The notes beneath the pieces were generated by a model. That model was not told where the DNA came from. It did no database searches and saw nothing but the letters and a program-made list of their open reading frames with translations. A DNA stretch of 15,000 nucleotides. Origin: Entrophospora sp. SA101 (taxonomy: Eukaryota > Glomeromycota > Glomeromycetes > Entrophosporales > Entrophosporaceae). Numbering within the stretch: the first letter of the stretch is position 1; the number at the start of each line of letters is the position of its first letter. Location: contig CAUDNR010004190.1 in assembly GCA_958430865.1 (NCBI GenBank), positions 108,187 through 123,186 on the forward strand, given 5' to 3'. Shown here one piece after another: positions 1 to 8,946 of this stretch. Position numbers and translations under genes: made by a program.

Positions 1-1316
1 TTTTTTTTGTTTTAGTATTTTGAAGTTAACCAATTGTTACTATAAGCAATTAATGATTATAGATGATCTGCACCGTATATATGTAAATTTACTATATATA
101 TTAATATAATGGATTCACGTGATCTAAAAATAATAAAAAAAATGTAGGTCTCTACAAATTTAATTTATGATTATTTAAATCTTAATAAATAAATAATGAT
201 ATAAGCCATGATATACTGAACTAAAGTATATAGAAAACAAATAAAATGTACAATTGAATTTCTTGGTTTAAATCTGACAAATTCAAGCTCTAAATTATTT
301 TATTTTGTTTCATTATTTTTTAAAATGTCATTAAATAAGAGAAAATCTTAAGTTTGTTTAGCAAAACAGACAACTCTGATTCCAATAAACAAAGAATTAG
401 CAACAACTTAAAGCCAAAAAATAGGATTCAATTCTAAATTAGATGGTTTTCTTAATATTAACATCATATAGTATTTTTTATGTAATAATAAAGTAATAAT
501 AAACATTTATTTTTGTGTTTCATCAATGTTAATGTTGCAAATGACTTCATACATGTAATTATTGACAATTTTTCTATGCCAGATTCTCTATGATAATAAT
601 AATAAAGGATATTTTTTCTAATCCCAATGATCTGTTATAAAGAGAGTGAACTGTAGTGATTTTAATCATGAATATTTGGTACTACATACCAAATTAGGAA
701 TAATATTTTTTATTTTTCTACAAGAAAAATAATGTCACTTTTTGACCAAGTGAAAGAACAATCAATCAACTGTTTAATTAAAGTTTATATTAATATTTTG
801 GGTCTTGTTTATAAGAGTAGAGTTTATATTAGTAATACAATTATTATTCAAAATCATTCACCGATTTATTTGAATTATCTGCTTTATTCAAATAATTTGC
901 TGATTTATTTGAATTACTTGTTTTATTCACTTTATTTGTTTTATTTGAATTACTCATTTTATTTAAATTATTTGAATTACCCAATTATTCATTTTATTTG
1001 CTGTTTTATCAAATTATTTGTTTATTCAAATAAAAATTATTGTTGTTTAAAACATTGTGCATGACTTTGTTCATGATTAAAATTAATTTATATATTATTA
1101 TTATATTCAAATATTCATATAATATATATAATATTCGAATATATCAAATATTAGGTATTAATATTAAGCTACAAAACAATATACCGATACGGCTATAAAC
1201 TTTTAAAAATAATTGTGTTAATATGATCAGGCGTGTAACAATTCAATGATTATCATAATTTATACTTTTACGCGTATTTACAAAACAAATTTTATTTATA
1301 GAAGCAAGAAACAACA
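1..1316. other. AT-rich intergenic region upstream of the BRCA2 homologue
   Basis: No convincing gene was found on either strand. The stretch is extremely AT-rich and full of homopolymer and dinucleotide runs. The only long open frame (about 110 codons from 732) is an artefact of the ATTTGAATTA-type minisatellite described separately: its product is almost only Leu, Tyr, Asn, Ile and Phe. The last 100 bases before 1317 should contain the promoter and 5' UTR of the BRCA2 homologue, but no clear TATA box or initiator can be singled out against this base composition. Confidence 0.6.
855..1035. repeat. Degenerate minisatellite, core ATTTGAATTA / TAATTCAAAT
   Basis: The + strand repeatedly shows TTTATTTGAATTA, TTTATTCAAAT and TTTATTTAAATTA at irregular 10-20 nt spacing. 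Read on the - strand, the same stretch gives an open run of roughly 45 codons rich in Asn, Ser and Lys (an NSNK pattern, ATG at about 957 and stop near 843). This could be a relic of a low-complexity coding tract or simply repeat expansion. No domain is visible, so it is called a repeat. Confidence 0.5.
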
Positions 1317-2273
1317 ATGACAACACCTTTTCATAATATTTATAAGAATACCAACAACTATATCAATTACAACAATGATATTAGTATGTCACAAAATTTT
1401 ATGAATAATGATAATGTTAACAACAACAACAATAAAAGCTTTTTAAATGATAATTATGATAATGATAATAATTATTTTAACAATAATATTTATAATTATA
1501 ATAATGATAACAATAATTATAATAGCAGTGATGGTGATGAAGGCAACAATAACAACAACAATAATAGTAACAGTAATGTGGAATTTTCGGAATTTTCTAC
1601 TGGATCTGGGAAAAAGCTTGTGAACATATCTAAAGATTCATTTGAAAGAGCATATGAGTGTTTAGATGTTTCTGAACATTCTTCTTCTTCCAATTTCAAT
1701 AATATATCAAATAATCCTTCAGGAATATTCGGATTCTCCACTGTCACTGGAAGAGAAATTGATCCTTTATCAAAAGAATCAATGGAAAAAGTATACAAGT
1801 TTTTGGATGTTCCTACTGATTTATCATCACCATCTACCAATTTCAATAATATATCAAACAATCCTTCAGGAATATCTGGATTTTCCACTGGCTCTGGAAG
1901 AGGAATTAATCCTGTATCAAAAGAATCAATGGAAAAAGCATACAAATGTTTGGACATTCCTGCCCAATCATCATCACCATCTATTAATTCCAATAATATA
2001 TCAAATAATACTTTGGGAATATCTAGATTTTCCACTGGTTCTAGAAGAGGAATTAATCCTGTATCAAAAGAATCAACGGAAGAAGCATACAAGCATTTGG
2101 ATGTTTCTGAACAATCTTCTTCAAATATCAGACCTTTAAAAGATAATGATATAAAAAAGTTTAGAAAACCTATAAAAAGTGTTGAAAATAATAATAATAA
2201 AAACAACAACAATAGTAAGGATAATCTATTAAATGAAACACCTAGTAATATAAAGAAATCAAGAAAAAATTGA
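1317..2273 (+). CDS. BRCA2: BRCA2 homologue, N-terminal part with BRC repeats
   Basis: This 318-codon frame encodes the RAD51-binding half of a BRCA2-type recombination mediator, which in other eukaryotes loads RAD51 on single-stranded DNA in the nucleus during homologous recombination. Residues 1-90 are Asn-rich low complexity. Four tandem BRC-like repeats follow, with motif Phe at residues 93, 140, 189 and 238; the pattern FSTGSG...SKES.E.AYK.LD matches the BRC consensus (FxTASGK...S.E.L.KAK.L). A Lys-rich tail (KKFRKPIK, IKKSRK) could be a nuclear localisation signal. The ATG at 1317 has A at -3 and is the first in frame. The frame closes at TGA 2271-2273, but the same frame stays open and Ser/Asn/Lys-rich for another 60 codons, and the BRCA2 DNA-binding domain follows in the next 2.5 kb. 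The stop is therefore probably a nonsense lesion, an assembly error or removed by splicing. Family identity is secure from repeats and context together; integrity is not. Confidence 0.85.
   Translation: MTTPFHNIYKNTNNYINYNNDISMSQNFMNNDNVNNNNNKSFLNDNYDNDNNYFNNNIYNYNNDNNNYNSSDGDEGNNNNNNNSNSNVEFSEFSTGSGKKLVNISKDSFERAYECLDVSEHSSSSNFNNISNNPSGIFGFSTVTGREIDPLSKESMEKVYKFLDVPTDLSSPSTNFNNISNNPSGISGFSTGSGRGINPVSKESMEKAYKCLDIPAQSSSPSINSNNISNNTLGISRFSTGSRRGINPVSKESTEEAYKHLDVSEQSSSNIRPLKDNDIKKFRKPIKSVENNNNKNNNNSKDNLLNETPSNIKKSRKN
1593..2130 (+). repeat. Four tandem BRC repeats, 141-147 bp period
   Basis: Phe codons of the BRC motif lie at 1593, 1734, 1881 and 2028, giving spacings of 141, 147 and 147 bp. 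Both the motif and the linker (Ser-rich stretch, then NFNNISNNPSGI-like) are repeated. Units 2-4 remain very similar at nucleotide level, including shared stretches such as CAAAAGAATCAA and AATAATATATCAAA. The position that is Ala in the canonical FxxA RAD51-binding motif is Gly in repeats 1, 3 and 4 and Val in repeat 2. Confidence 0.85.
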
Positions 2274-2578
2274 CATTCAATTAAATATGATTCAAATATT
2301 TATAAATCATCATCAATCAAATCTTCTCATCAATCTAATTTAAAATCAAGAACTCCACTCAAATCACTGCACTCATTACAAAATATTAAAAATTCAACAT
2401 CTCAATTTAATAAAATTAATGACAACAATAAAAAAAAATATAAAAAAAAAATATAAAATCTTCATCTTTATCATCACAGGCAACAATCTCTTCATCAATC
2501 AATAATAATAATAATGATGATGATGATAATATTAGCACTAAATTCTTTGAATTGTCATCATCTGTACCTAGAAACACT
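2274..2578 (+). other. Low-complexity, coding-like bridge between the BRCA2 halves
   Basis: Downstream of TGA 2271-2273 the same frame continues open as a Ser/Asn/Lys-rich stretch until TAA 2454-2456. The frame of the DNA-binding domain opens after TAA 2441-2443 and reads Ser- and Asp/Asn-rich from about 2444 (ATCTCTTCATCAATC, AAT and GAT runs). The two open frames overlap exactly at the A-run 2442-2451, so gain of one A (or loss of two) would join them. A CACAG 3' splice-like site ends at 2479. However, the good GT donors upstream (GTAAGG at 2215, GTAATA at 2245) give the wrong frame when paired with it. Only a weak GTTGAA at 2181 would fit. Confidence 0.55.
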
Positions 2579-4745
2579 ATGGGAAACTTGGTATATCATC
2601 ATCCTTTGAAATTTACTGAACAAAACTTATTAAATTTTGAAATACCAACAGATGTTTTATACATAAATCCATCTAATGCCACTCATTATAGTTTCGTTTG
2701 GCCAAGACTTTTTTCAAAATCAGATTCCCAACTACAACAAAAAACATGGGACCCAAATGAGGCATTATCATGTTTAATTGAATATGGTGCTAATCCTAAA
2801 CTGATAGATGAACAATGGGTGCTGGATCATTACAAATGGATAGTATGGAAAATAACTAGTATGATTAGATCTTATCCTTATTTGTTTCATGACTGGTTTA
2901 TCATCTGATACAGTACTTGATCAATTAAGATATAGATATGAAAGAGAAATAAATTGTGCACACAGATCTTCTATTAAATTAATTGTAGAAGGTGATACTT
3001 CACCATCATGGCCTATTGTTCTTTGTGTATCAAATATAATTGATGATAGTAACACTCCATTAACATCACAATCTTCTTCATTGTCATCAACACCACTATC
3101 TTCTTCATTGTCATCAACACCATTATTTTCCTCATTGTCATCAACTTCTTATTCATCATCACTACCTTTCCCTTATACATCAACTAATAAAGAAATTCCT
3201 ATTGATTCAAAATTTTCACTTGAATTGACTGATGGCTGGTATAAGATTCATACATGTATTGATCCACCATTACAACGAGCTATAATGAAATCTAAAATAA
3301 AAATAGGCTCCAAACTTGAAATTTGTGGTGCAAAAGTTTATGGAGAATCTGTTGGCAAAACATCAGTATTAGAAGCAACAAATTCCATATACTTGAAATT
3401 ATCAGGAAATTCAACAAAACCAGCTCATTGGAACTCCAAACTTGGATTTGGAAAGTTTAGACCTTTTGCTTTGTTAAATAGTCTTACCCCAGATGGTGGG
3501 TTTATTTTTGCCATTGATGTTGTGGTAATGCGAAAATATCCTTTGATGTACCGTGAAACAACTAAAGATGGAATATATATTATGCGTAATGAAAAAGGAG
3601 AGGAACTGGCTCAAAGAAAATTTACAGAACAGATGCAGGAAAAGGTGTTATCCTTACTAGAAATTTATCATAAAGTAGGAATAGGTGGTGATGATTCAGC
3701 AAATAATAATATCAGGCAAAAACAAGCAATAACTAAACAATTTGTGAATAGTCTCACATCTGGAGAAGAAATATTTAATTTATTACATGAGAATATTGAG
3801 GATTCTAATAGGATATTTGAATATTTGAGCTCTGATCAGATTAGGTGGTTAAATGATTGGCTGAATAGAAAAACGATAAGTGATTTAAATGAAAAGAATG
3901 ATTGGCTTAATGAGCAGTTGGAATCAATGGATTTGAAGTGTGTTCGTTCTGTTGTTCCATTCTTTAAAGTACGTGTGTGTGATTATCATGAAACTGTTAG
4001 AGAAGTTCGATCCAGGGTTAAAAGAGAAGCATTGATCACCATATGGAGTCCTAGCAGTTCTTTATATGATTCTATTTGTGAAGGACAAAGAAATCACATA
4101 TATTCATTGATGGTGGCCAATAATCAATCATATGATCCAAGTTTATCAACAACAATTCCTTTAATACGTCTCACATCAATAGGACATACAACAATATGGA
4201 GAGAACAACAAGCCAATTTAAACAAAATCAGAAATTCATTATATAATCTACGAGTTGTTACAAGTTGTGATGAATTAGAGATGACAATGAGGACAAATCA
4301 TCATCATTATCAAAAAGAACATGATATGGTAGTAATTGTGTTGGTAGTTGGGGAAATTGTGGAGAAGATACAATATGGAATCACTATAGAAATACAAACT
4401 GCAATAGCTACAGATACAAGTGGGCAGCTTGTGTTCATTGAATTCAATAAGTCATTCTTTATTAATTTGAATAATTTATTAATACCAAAGTCCATATTGA
4501 CCATAATCAACTTAAAGCATACTGGTTATGATTCAAATCATCAAGTCCACATACTTTCGACATGTGATGAGACAGGGATCAGACAATTTCCTCATGAAGA
4601 TTACTTGAAGCAAGCTAAATCAAGACTTGAAACTTGGGTCAAAGTCAATGAGTCAGTTCTTAATGTCTTTGAATCTAATGCACAAAATTTATATAAATCA
4701 TTTTCATCCTGCTCTTCTATTTATTATAATTGTATGTTTTCATAA
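2579..4745 (+). CDS. BRCA2: BRCA2 homologue, DNA-binding domain (helical, OB1, OB2-Tower, OB3), with an internal frame change
   Basis: This part corresponds to the DSS1- and ssDNA-binding C-terminal domain of BRCA2. In one frame (2444-2908; first ATG 2579) lies the helical domain, with the diagnostic WVLDHYKWIVWK. The rest is in the next frame (from about 2886): LRYRYEREI, then OB1 with ELTDGWY (about 3220) and an expanded Ser loop. OB2 starts at KLGFGKFRPF (about 3440) and resumes at FFKVRVCDY (about 3960). Between the OB2 halves is a Tower of about 110 residues (about 3600-3940), including YLSSDQIRWLN. OB3 runs from about 4320 to 4700. Order and spacing match animal BRCA2. The frame changes by +1 (or a 2-nt loss) around 2884-2892. 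A 55-nt GTATGA..ATACAG intron (2859-2913) would also repair the frame, but it would remove residues aligning with conserved helical-domain sequence, so an indel or an assembly error is likelier. Identity is very secure; functionality is uncertain. Confidence 0.85.
3072..3152 (+). repeat. Three 27-bp tandem repeats inside the OB1 loop
   Basis: Units at about 3072-3098, 3099-3125 and 3126-3152 share TCTTCTTCATTGTCATCAACACCA-type sequence and encode SSSLSSTPL-like 9-residue repeats. Period 27 keeps the frame. They lie between the conserved VLCVSNIID strand and the ELTDGWY strand of OB1, where vertebrate BRCA2 also has a variable Ser-containing loop, so the expansion should be tolerated structurally. 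Confidence 0.85.
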
Positions 4746-5423
4746 AGATCCATTTATTTTATATTACTTTTTTTTTTGAGAGACTGTTGGTGATGGTTCT
4801 TTTTATTTTCTTATTTGCAAAATAATTTTATAATATAATATTACTTTGTATGCATATTTACAAATCTATGTATCTAAAATATATTAATGGAAGAATCAAG
4901 ATAATCAACGCGTTGTAAAATCAAAGTTTAATTCGTTGCAAGCTTCAAGAAGGTTTTCATTGTAAATATATCTTTTGAAAAAAAAAAGGTTATACAATTT
5001 GTTTAGTGTAATTAAAATATTAGAAATTGAATATTTTTTTTCTCAAATAATTCCATATTCAAACCTTTTTACTCAATTGTTGATAAAATACAAAAATCTT
5101 ATTTTCGAAATATTAGACATCATTCTATCCAACTTCCATTACATAATAATAATTAGATTCATTCAACAAGTTCGTTAAACTATTGACAAGTTTGCTAGAT
5201 CAGACTTTAAAACAAAAGTGCTATTTCGGAAATTATCATTAAGAATATTCGTATGTGTATCTCGCAAAGAATATTTTTAGCTTAGAAATTATGCTCATTT
5301 TACTTTAAAAAACTTGGAGCTGTATATCAAGATAAACAAAATCAAATAAAAAAAATTACATCAGTAAGTTCTGAAGATTGTGGTTATAAAAATCCGTGCT
5401 TCTAGATTTTTTTTAGAACTTTG

Positions 5424-5694
5424 TCAAAAAAAATAAAAATAAATAACCATAAAATATTTGGCAATTGTTTCTTTATTGATTGTGTTGTGTGTTTTGTACC
5501 ATGGTATGGTTGCTCGTTCGGATTTTTTAGAAACAGTTACACTATCAAAAAATCTTATTTGTGCAAACGTAGAGTCTGATGCAAAGTTTACCACACGTTT
5601 TCTTGTCTTTCCAGGGGTTGACAACTTTGTTTCAGTTGATTCTGGATTTTTTTCTGGAGTATTGTTTCTATCTGTTTCAACTTTTGTTAAAGGA
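5424..5694 (-). pseudogene. Unrecognised protein-coding fragment (about 90 codons)
   Basis: A minus-strand frame opens after a stop near 5700 and runs to about 5424. It begins with a Thr/Lys/Glu/Pro-rich low-complexity stretch, followed by a segment with KRVVNFASDSTFAQIRFFDS. The disordered stretch leading to a basic KRVxF-type motif resembles the layout of many PP1-docking regulatory proteins, but this is only a resemblance. There is no initiator Met upstream, and the tail degenerates into aromatic residues. It may be an exon or an eroded fragment. The opposite strand is also open over part of the stretch and looks like a shadow. Confidence 0.25.
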
Positions 5695-6489
5695 TAATAT
5701 TGTTAAAACTGACACCTAATACTAAGCTTAATGTGTTAGATTTAATGTTATCCATTTTATTTTTCGGAAATGGTTTTTAAGGAACTCCACTTTATCCTCA
5801 TTAGTGAAGACTCGACTACTAAATCTTTTCCATTAGGATGGTCAATCGATTAATTTTTTAACTCGTAAAAGAAAAAATTGTAAAATTCAAACAAAAACTT
5901 ACTTTAAAACTAAGTGGGAAAGATTGATAAAATGGGCTGCAAAGAAAAAAATGAAAATGTGTGGATTTTTTACAAAGCTGAAGCAAAAAAAAACTCAAAG
6001 AGTCTAACAAAAAAATTGAATAATGCAGTCAGAGAATTTTAATTACTACTTCAACGACACAACATCTTCATTTTACATAAAACTTCTCTAAGGATATATT
6101 ATTCATGTCAAATATCGAATATTTAAAAAAAAAATTTCTACCAAATACCTAAATCCCTTTAACTATTTTTACAGCAGATTCGGTTAGGAACTTTTACATA
6201 TAGAACACAAACTATAAAAGAGTTCTTACAAATTCTATTAACAATAACTTTCCTAAAAAAGAACAACTTCTTAAGGCAAAACATGACTGGGTAGCAGTAC
6301 GTATTTTTTTTTTGTTTTAATAGTGTTAAAATGCATATGATTAGAATCAATGTAAAATTTACAAGCCCATAGAAAATAATGGCCAAAAAGGATAGATGTT
6401 TCTGTACGCATACCTATAATTAAGACTTCTGAGAGATCCGAAAGAATATTGTCTGATGCAAAATCCAAAGAACATAGTAGAATCCAAAA

Positions 6490-6562
6490 GACTACGTGTC
6501 AAGTAAGATTCGAAGAAAATATGTCTCATGAAGTAGGATTTGAAAGACTACGTGTCAAGTAA
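6490..6562. repeat. 17-bp direct repeat GACTACGTGTCAAGTAA
   Basis: Exact copies lie at 6490-6506 and 6546-6562, 56 bp apart. The flanks also echo each other (AATCCAAAAG and AATCCAAAGG; GTAGGATTTGAAA and GTAAGATTCGAAG). This looks like a short local duplication that has drifted. Confidence 0.6.
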
Positions 6563-6723
6563 AATCCAAAGGAATGCGTTTAAGATCCGAATAGGCTTGT
6601 ACTTTATGAACGCGTGGCATTGAAGACTAGAACAAATTATATAATAATTTACAGTATTAATTAATTATTGATATTTGATATAACTTTTTTAGAATAAATA
6701 TAAATCTATTCTCAAAGATTGGT

Positions 6724-8357
6724 GGAAAATCTCAACAACTATGATGGTGGTTGTGATAGTAATTTGAACAAAAAATAATTGATAACGACGAATATGATTG
6801 TAATTTGGAGGACGATGTTGGTGATCATAGCGGTGAGAAAAATGATTCAGTTGCTTTAGTTGATGATATATAGGATACCACAAGCGAAGAGTCTGATGAT
6901 ATCACTTTAGTAGAATTTAACAGCTATGAGATTAAAAATAAAATCTCAAATGTAAGTAAGCCTACTATGATATTTTGTTAAATTATATTTGAATAAAATT
7001 AATCTTTATTTTGCTAACTCGTAACGATATATCCACGCATGTCAACAACCACGAGAATAGTCTGCGATAACATACAAAATGAAGAATTAGATCCACAAGA
7101 TTTACTTCCTAATGGCATTATTAATCATACTTTTTTACAAAATTATCATAAAAGATTGTTTGACCTCATTGTGAAACAAAACTGTTTAAATGAATTATTA
7201 TGGAGTAGAGTTGAACTACATCGATATAAAATGAAGTTGGCGATTGAAGAAAAAAATTTTATATGCAGTCATATTAAGTATGGAAATTGTACTGCACCTA
7301 ACGGTTGAGGGAGCACCAAAAATTTTATAATTGCCTAGGAACGTTTTTGGCCCAACTGGAATATGCTTGGCAACTACCATTATATGGGCAAAAATCTCCA
7401 AAAATTAACGAATATTCGTATTCGCATCAGGTGGTTAAATCAATTTGTGATTTACTATTATATAACATTAAGGGGATCAATATCGAATATAATGGTTATT
7501 ATTATTATTATTTTTTCATTGTGAATTTTTATTAAATAAAAACTTTTTAATTTTGATTTTTTTTTTCTGTTGATTTATCAAATAATAAGGACCATCTGAA
7601 TCCACCCAAAATCGGAACGGAGGGCAGTCTGGACCAACGCGTTGCCTGATTTAATGGTATCTGAGTTTTAGATCTCCTAATTACAAATGGGAGTTCATGT
7701 TTTGCGAAATAAGCAATGGACCACCATATTCACTTGATTGGAAACATTATTGGGAAGATGAATTAAGACTCGGAAAATTTTCAAAAGACGTGTGGAACAA
7801 TGTACATATGTAAACTCGACAAGTCGGTCATGTGAAGGTGAGCTCATATGACCGACTTATCGAGTAAACGACTTATCGAATTAAATTACTTAAATATTAA
7901 GAAAATGAGGTGAAAATTTTGGCCGACTTATCGAGTAAACCGACTTATCAAGTGACCGACTTATCGAGTTTACATGTGTATATCTTTTTACTCAGAGATT
8001 CGATGCCTCGGATCAGTTATTAAAAGACATGATGGATGAATTGAAACATGTAATGATACATTTTTACGAATCAAAAATGGATATATATGTATTAGATCGT
8101 AAGATAAAGCCATTTTATCGAATGTGCCTGGTGAAGTCATTAGAGATACCACTTGTAAACAAAGGACAATACAAATGGTAAATAAATTGTGCAAAGGAAT
8201 CTTAATGGCAAACAAATTAATAACTGATGTTGTTAGGAGAATTCATTCTATTAATCAATTATTACTCGAAAAGAACATCCCAACCATCCTTCCATGTCTA
8301 GTAGAGTGTGATAACTTACTTCCGACATTTATAACACTTGGTAGACCAACTTTTTAA
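6724..8357 (+). pseudogene. Decayed gene of an unrecognised family, interrupted by a transposon
   Basis: Coding-like segments in consistent order lie on the + strand but in shifting frames. 6724-6951 is an acidic exon with a frame change at the A-run near 6771 and an in-frame TAG near 6871; it ends at a clear GTAAGT donor (6952). A TTGCTAAC branch-like site follows at about 7012. 7060-7307 is open, then jumps frame near 7305 and runs on to about 7494. A probable eroded intron ends AAG at 7589. 7590-7804 has a frame-changing stop near 7648 and another near 7672, then runs through YKWEFMFCEISNGPPYSLDW. Element 7805-7978 interrupts. 7981-8200 continues (DIYVLDRKIKPFYRM), ends in a stop, and a last shift gives 8175-8357. 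At least five lesions rule out function as written. I do not recognise the family; it may be a lineage-expanded fungal one. Confidence 0.6.
7805..7978. mobile_element. 174-bp TA-flanked inverted-repeat element (MITE-like)
   Basis: Left end CATATGTAAACTCGACAAGT (continuing CGGTCA) at 7805-7830 is matched by the reverse complement of 7953-7978 at 24 of 26 positions. The element is bounded by TA at 7803-7804 and TA at 7979-7980, the target duplication typical of Tc1/mariner-type transposition. There is no coding capacity, so it is non-autonomous. Its inside is built from further copies of CGACTTATCGAGTAAAC in + orientation (near 7852, 7869, 7924, 7941 and 7957). It lies inside a decayed gene. 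Deleting the element and one TA gives AATGTATATC, which joins the two coding segments in one frame. Confidence 0.85.
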
Positions 8358-8757
8358 ATTCCGCTGGGATTACGACATAATTTATGGATTCTATATTATT
8401 TTTCTCTTTCTATTGGAGGTATAGGATATTAATAAAAATTGTTGAATTTAAATATATATTGTTAATTTTAAATATAGGGAATTATTAAATATATACGATT
8501 TAATTAATATGTAATAATTATTCATTTTAAAATTAATAAATCACGTACAATAAAGAAATTCTAATTGTGATTTAAATTGTTCCTGAAAATATCATCCTGT
8601 TATATCATATTAAATTCCATTTTGTCATCATTACTTGTCCCATGGAAGTATGATCATAGATATAAACCACTGTTGAAATGTGGTTGATCAAAATGATGAT
8701 TTTACTATATAAATATATGTCCCATAACGTAATAAAGATCATAAAAAAGAAAATATA
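8358..8757. other. AT-rich stretch without a visible gene
   Basis: No coding pattern is seen on either strand. The sequence contains TATA- and TTTAAATATA-type runs and one small perfect hairpin (AACCAC, a short loop, GTGGTT, near 8667-8687). Nothing further can be assigned. Confidence 0.5.
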
Positions 8758-8862
8758 ATGATAAGAGATAATATAGAAGGTAAATGGGGTAGTGGTAATT
8801 ATGTCAATACAAAAACTTATCGTCTCAAATGTTGGGGGAATTATCAGAATTCACTCCAAATA
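8758..8862 (+). pseudogene. Possible orphan first exon (35 codons) with a GTAAGT donor
   Basis: From ATG 8758 a 35-codon frame reads as balanced protein sequence (EGKWGSGNYVNTKTYRLKCW) and ends exactly at a strong donor, GTAAGT, at 8863-8868. The frame stops six codons into the would-be intron. No matching acceptor and second exon are visible before the inverted-repeat element that begins 84 bp downstream. It may be a relic exon cut off by the element, or chance. The family is not recognised. Confidence 0.3.
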
Positions 8863-8946
8863 GTAAGTGTAAAAGGATAATGTGATCAATAAATATTATA
8901 TAATTTACAACACATAAATCATTTTATTGACATGTACACTCACCTA

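Larger units (their letters stand above)
4746..6700. other. AT-rich intergenic region with short coding-like scraps
   Basis: No intact gene is visible. Scraps with protein-like composition occur on the + strand at about 5286-5405 (a frame closing at TAG 5403 with Ser-Ser-Glu-Asp and a terminal NPCF), on the + strand at about 5834-6007 (Lys-rich, with WERLIKWAAKKK), and on both strands around 6270-6560. None is recognised and none has a start codon, splice sites and length that fit together. They may be eroded gene fragments. The 3' UTR of the BRCA2 homologue should occupy the first few hundred bases. Confidence 0.45.

Noticed and set aside
732..1064. A 110-codon plus-strand frame rich in Leu, Tyr and Asn
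   Set aside because: It is generated by the ATTTGAATTA minisatellite and shows no domain, no membrane-protein pattern beyond composition and no splice signals.
1517..2212. A 231-codon open frame on the minus strand opposite the BRC repeats
   Set aside because: It mirrors the tandem repeats and Asn codon runs (giving poly-Leu) of the real plus-strand gene; a shadow frame.
2215..2479. An intron from GTAAGG (2215) to CACAG (2479) removing the BRCA2 nonsense codon
   Set aside because: The sites look good, but the resulting frame runs into a TAA within eight codons and does not join the DNA-binding domain frame.
4975..5178. A 67-codon frame of Ile, Leu, Phe and Tyr residues
   Set aside because: No ATG start, composition explained by AT richness, and no recognisable motif.
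6159..6560. Overlapping open frames on both strands around 6160-6560
   Set aside because: Both strands look partly coding (for example SEVLIIGMRTETSI on the minus strand), no start or splice structure fits, and no family is recognised.
7805..7978. CRISPR-like array of direct repeats
   Set aside because: The repeats are short, unevenly spaced, partly inverted and enclosed by TA-flanked terminal inverted repeats, which fits a small transposon in a eukaryotic genome.
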